From a virus: DNA of 46,207 nucleotides. The notes under the pieces are model-generated. The model was not told the origin of the DNA. It did not search any database and saw only the letters and a program-made list of their open reading frames with translations. This document shows positions 46,202-46,207 of this stretch, piece after piece; the stretch's first letter is position 1; each line of letters starts with the position of its first letter. The translations under genes were made by a program, and so were the position numbers. The stretch lies in IMG/VR virus record IMGVR_UViG_3300044997_001296, positions 1 to 46,207 of that record. The stretch is one strand, 5' to 3'.

Positions 46202-46207
46202 GTAAAC

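Overview
This window is almost certainly part of a large tailed bacteriophage genome (Caudoviricetes). The sequence shows a complete head and packaging set: HK97-type major capsid protein, scaffold-like protein, prohead protease, portal and both terminase subunits. Next to it lies a replication, nucleotide and transcription set. I see no rRNA, tRNA, CRISPR array or chromosomal housekeeping operon. The host cannot be named. The SigH-like sigma factor, SpoVS-like protein and bacterial-type IF3 and Pol III clamp parts show only that it is a bacterium. Genes are tightly packed, nearly all on the minus strand, with many start/stop overlaps. No gap between genes exceeds 300 bases; the larger gaps hold terminators and leaders.

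Layout in the direction of transcription (right to left). 46.0-43.9 kb: a zinc-finger sigma-like protein, a SpoVS/Alba-like protein and a hypothetical. 43.8-40.0 kb: class II ribonucleotide reductase, a hypothetical and dUTPase. 39.7-37.9 kb: the only convincing plus-strand gene, a large sigma-like protein. 37.8-35.8 kb: a metallopeptidase-like protein lacking its metal site, a PD-(D/E)XK nuclease candidate, and translation initiation factor IF3 that appears to start at AUA. 35.7-30.2 kb: dCMP deaminase, DnaX, a sigma factor, the DnaN sliding clamp, the HolA delta subunit and a second sigma factor, in one interleaved block. 30.0-26.2 kb: a hypothetical and the terminase pair. 26.1-12.6 kb: virion-associated and hypothetical proteins, interrupted by a UDP-galactopyranose mutase and a LAGLIDADG homing endonuclease, and including a DUF192 protein and a second giant sigma-like protein. 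12.5-0.9 kb: portal fused to a DUF559/Vsr-like nuclease, a very large prohead protease carrying an intein, a scaffold candidate, a decoration candidate and the major capsid protein. 0.7-0 kb: another LAGLIDADG endonuclease running off the edge.

How the parts may work together: the phage brings bacterial-type clamp and clamp-loader parts, dNTP supply genes, several sigma-like factors to redirect host RNA polymerase, and IF3 to act on host ribosomes. Two sigma genes interleave with the clamp genes, which recalls the clamp-dependent late transcription of T4; that link is inference. The least ordinary items are the portal-nuclease fusion, the intein beside the protease catalytic serine, the AUA-start IF3, two giant sigma-like paralogues, and short motifs (RTAS, and a helical hairpin with an AD pair) that recur across otherwise unrelated proteins. 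All functional calls come from reading motifs by eye; no database search was run.
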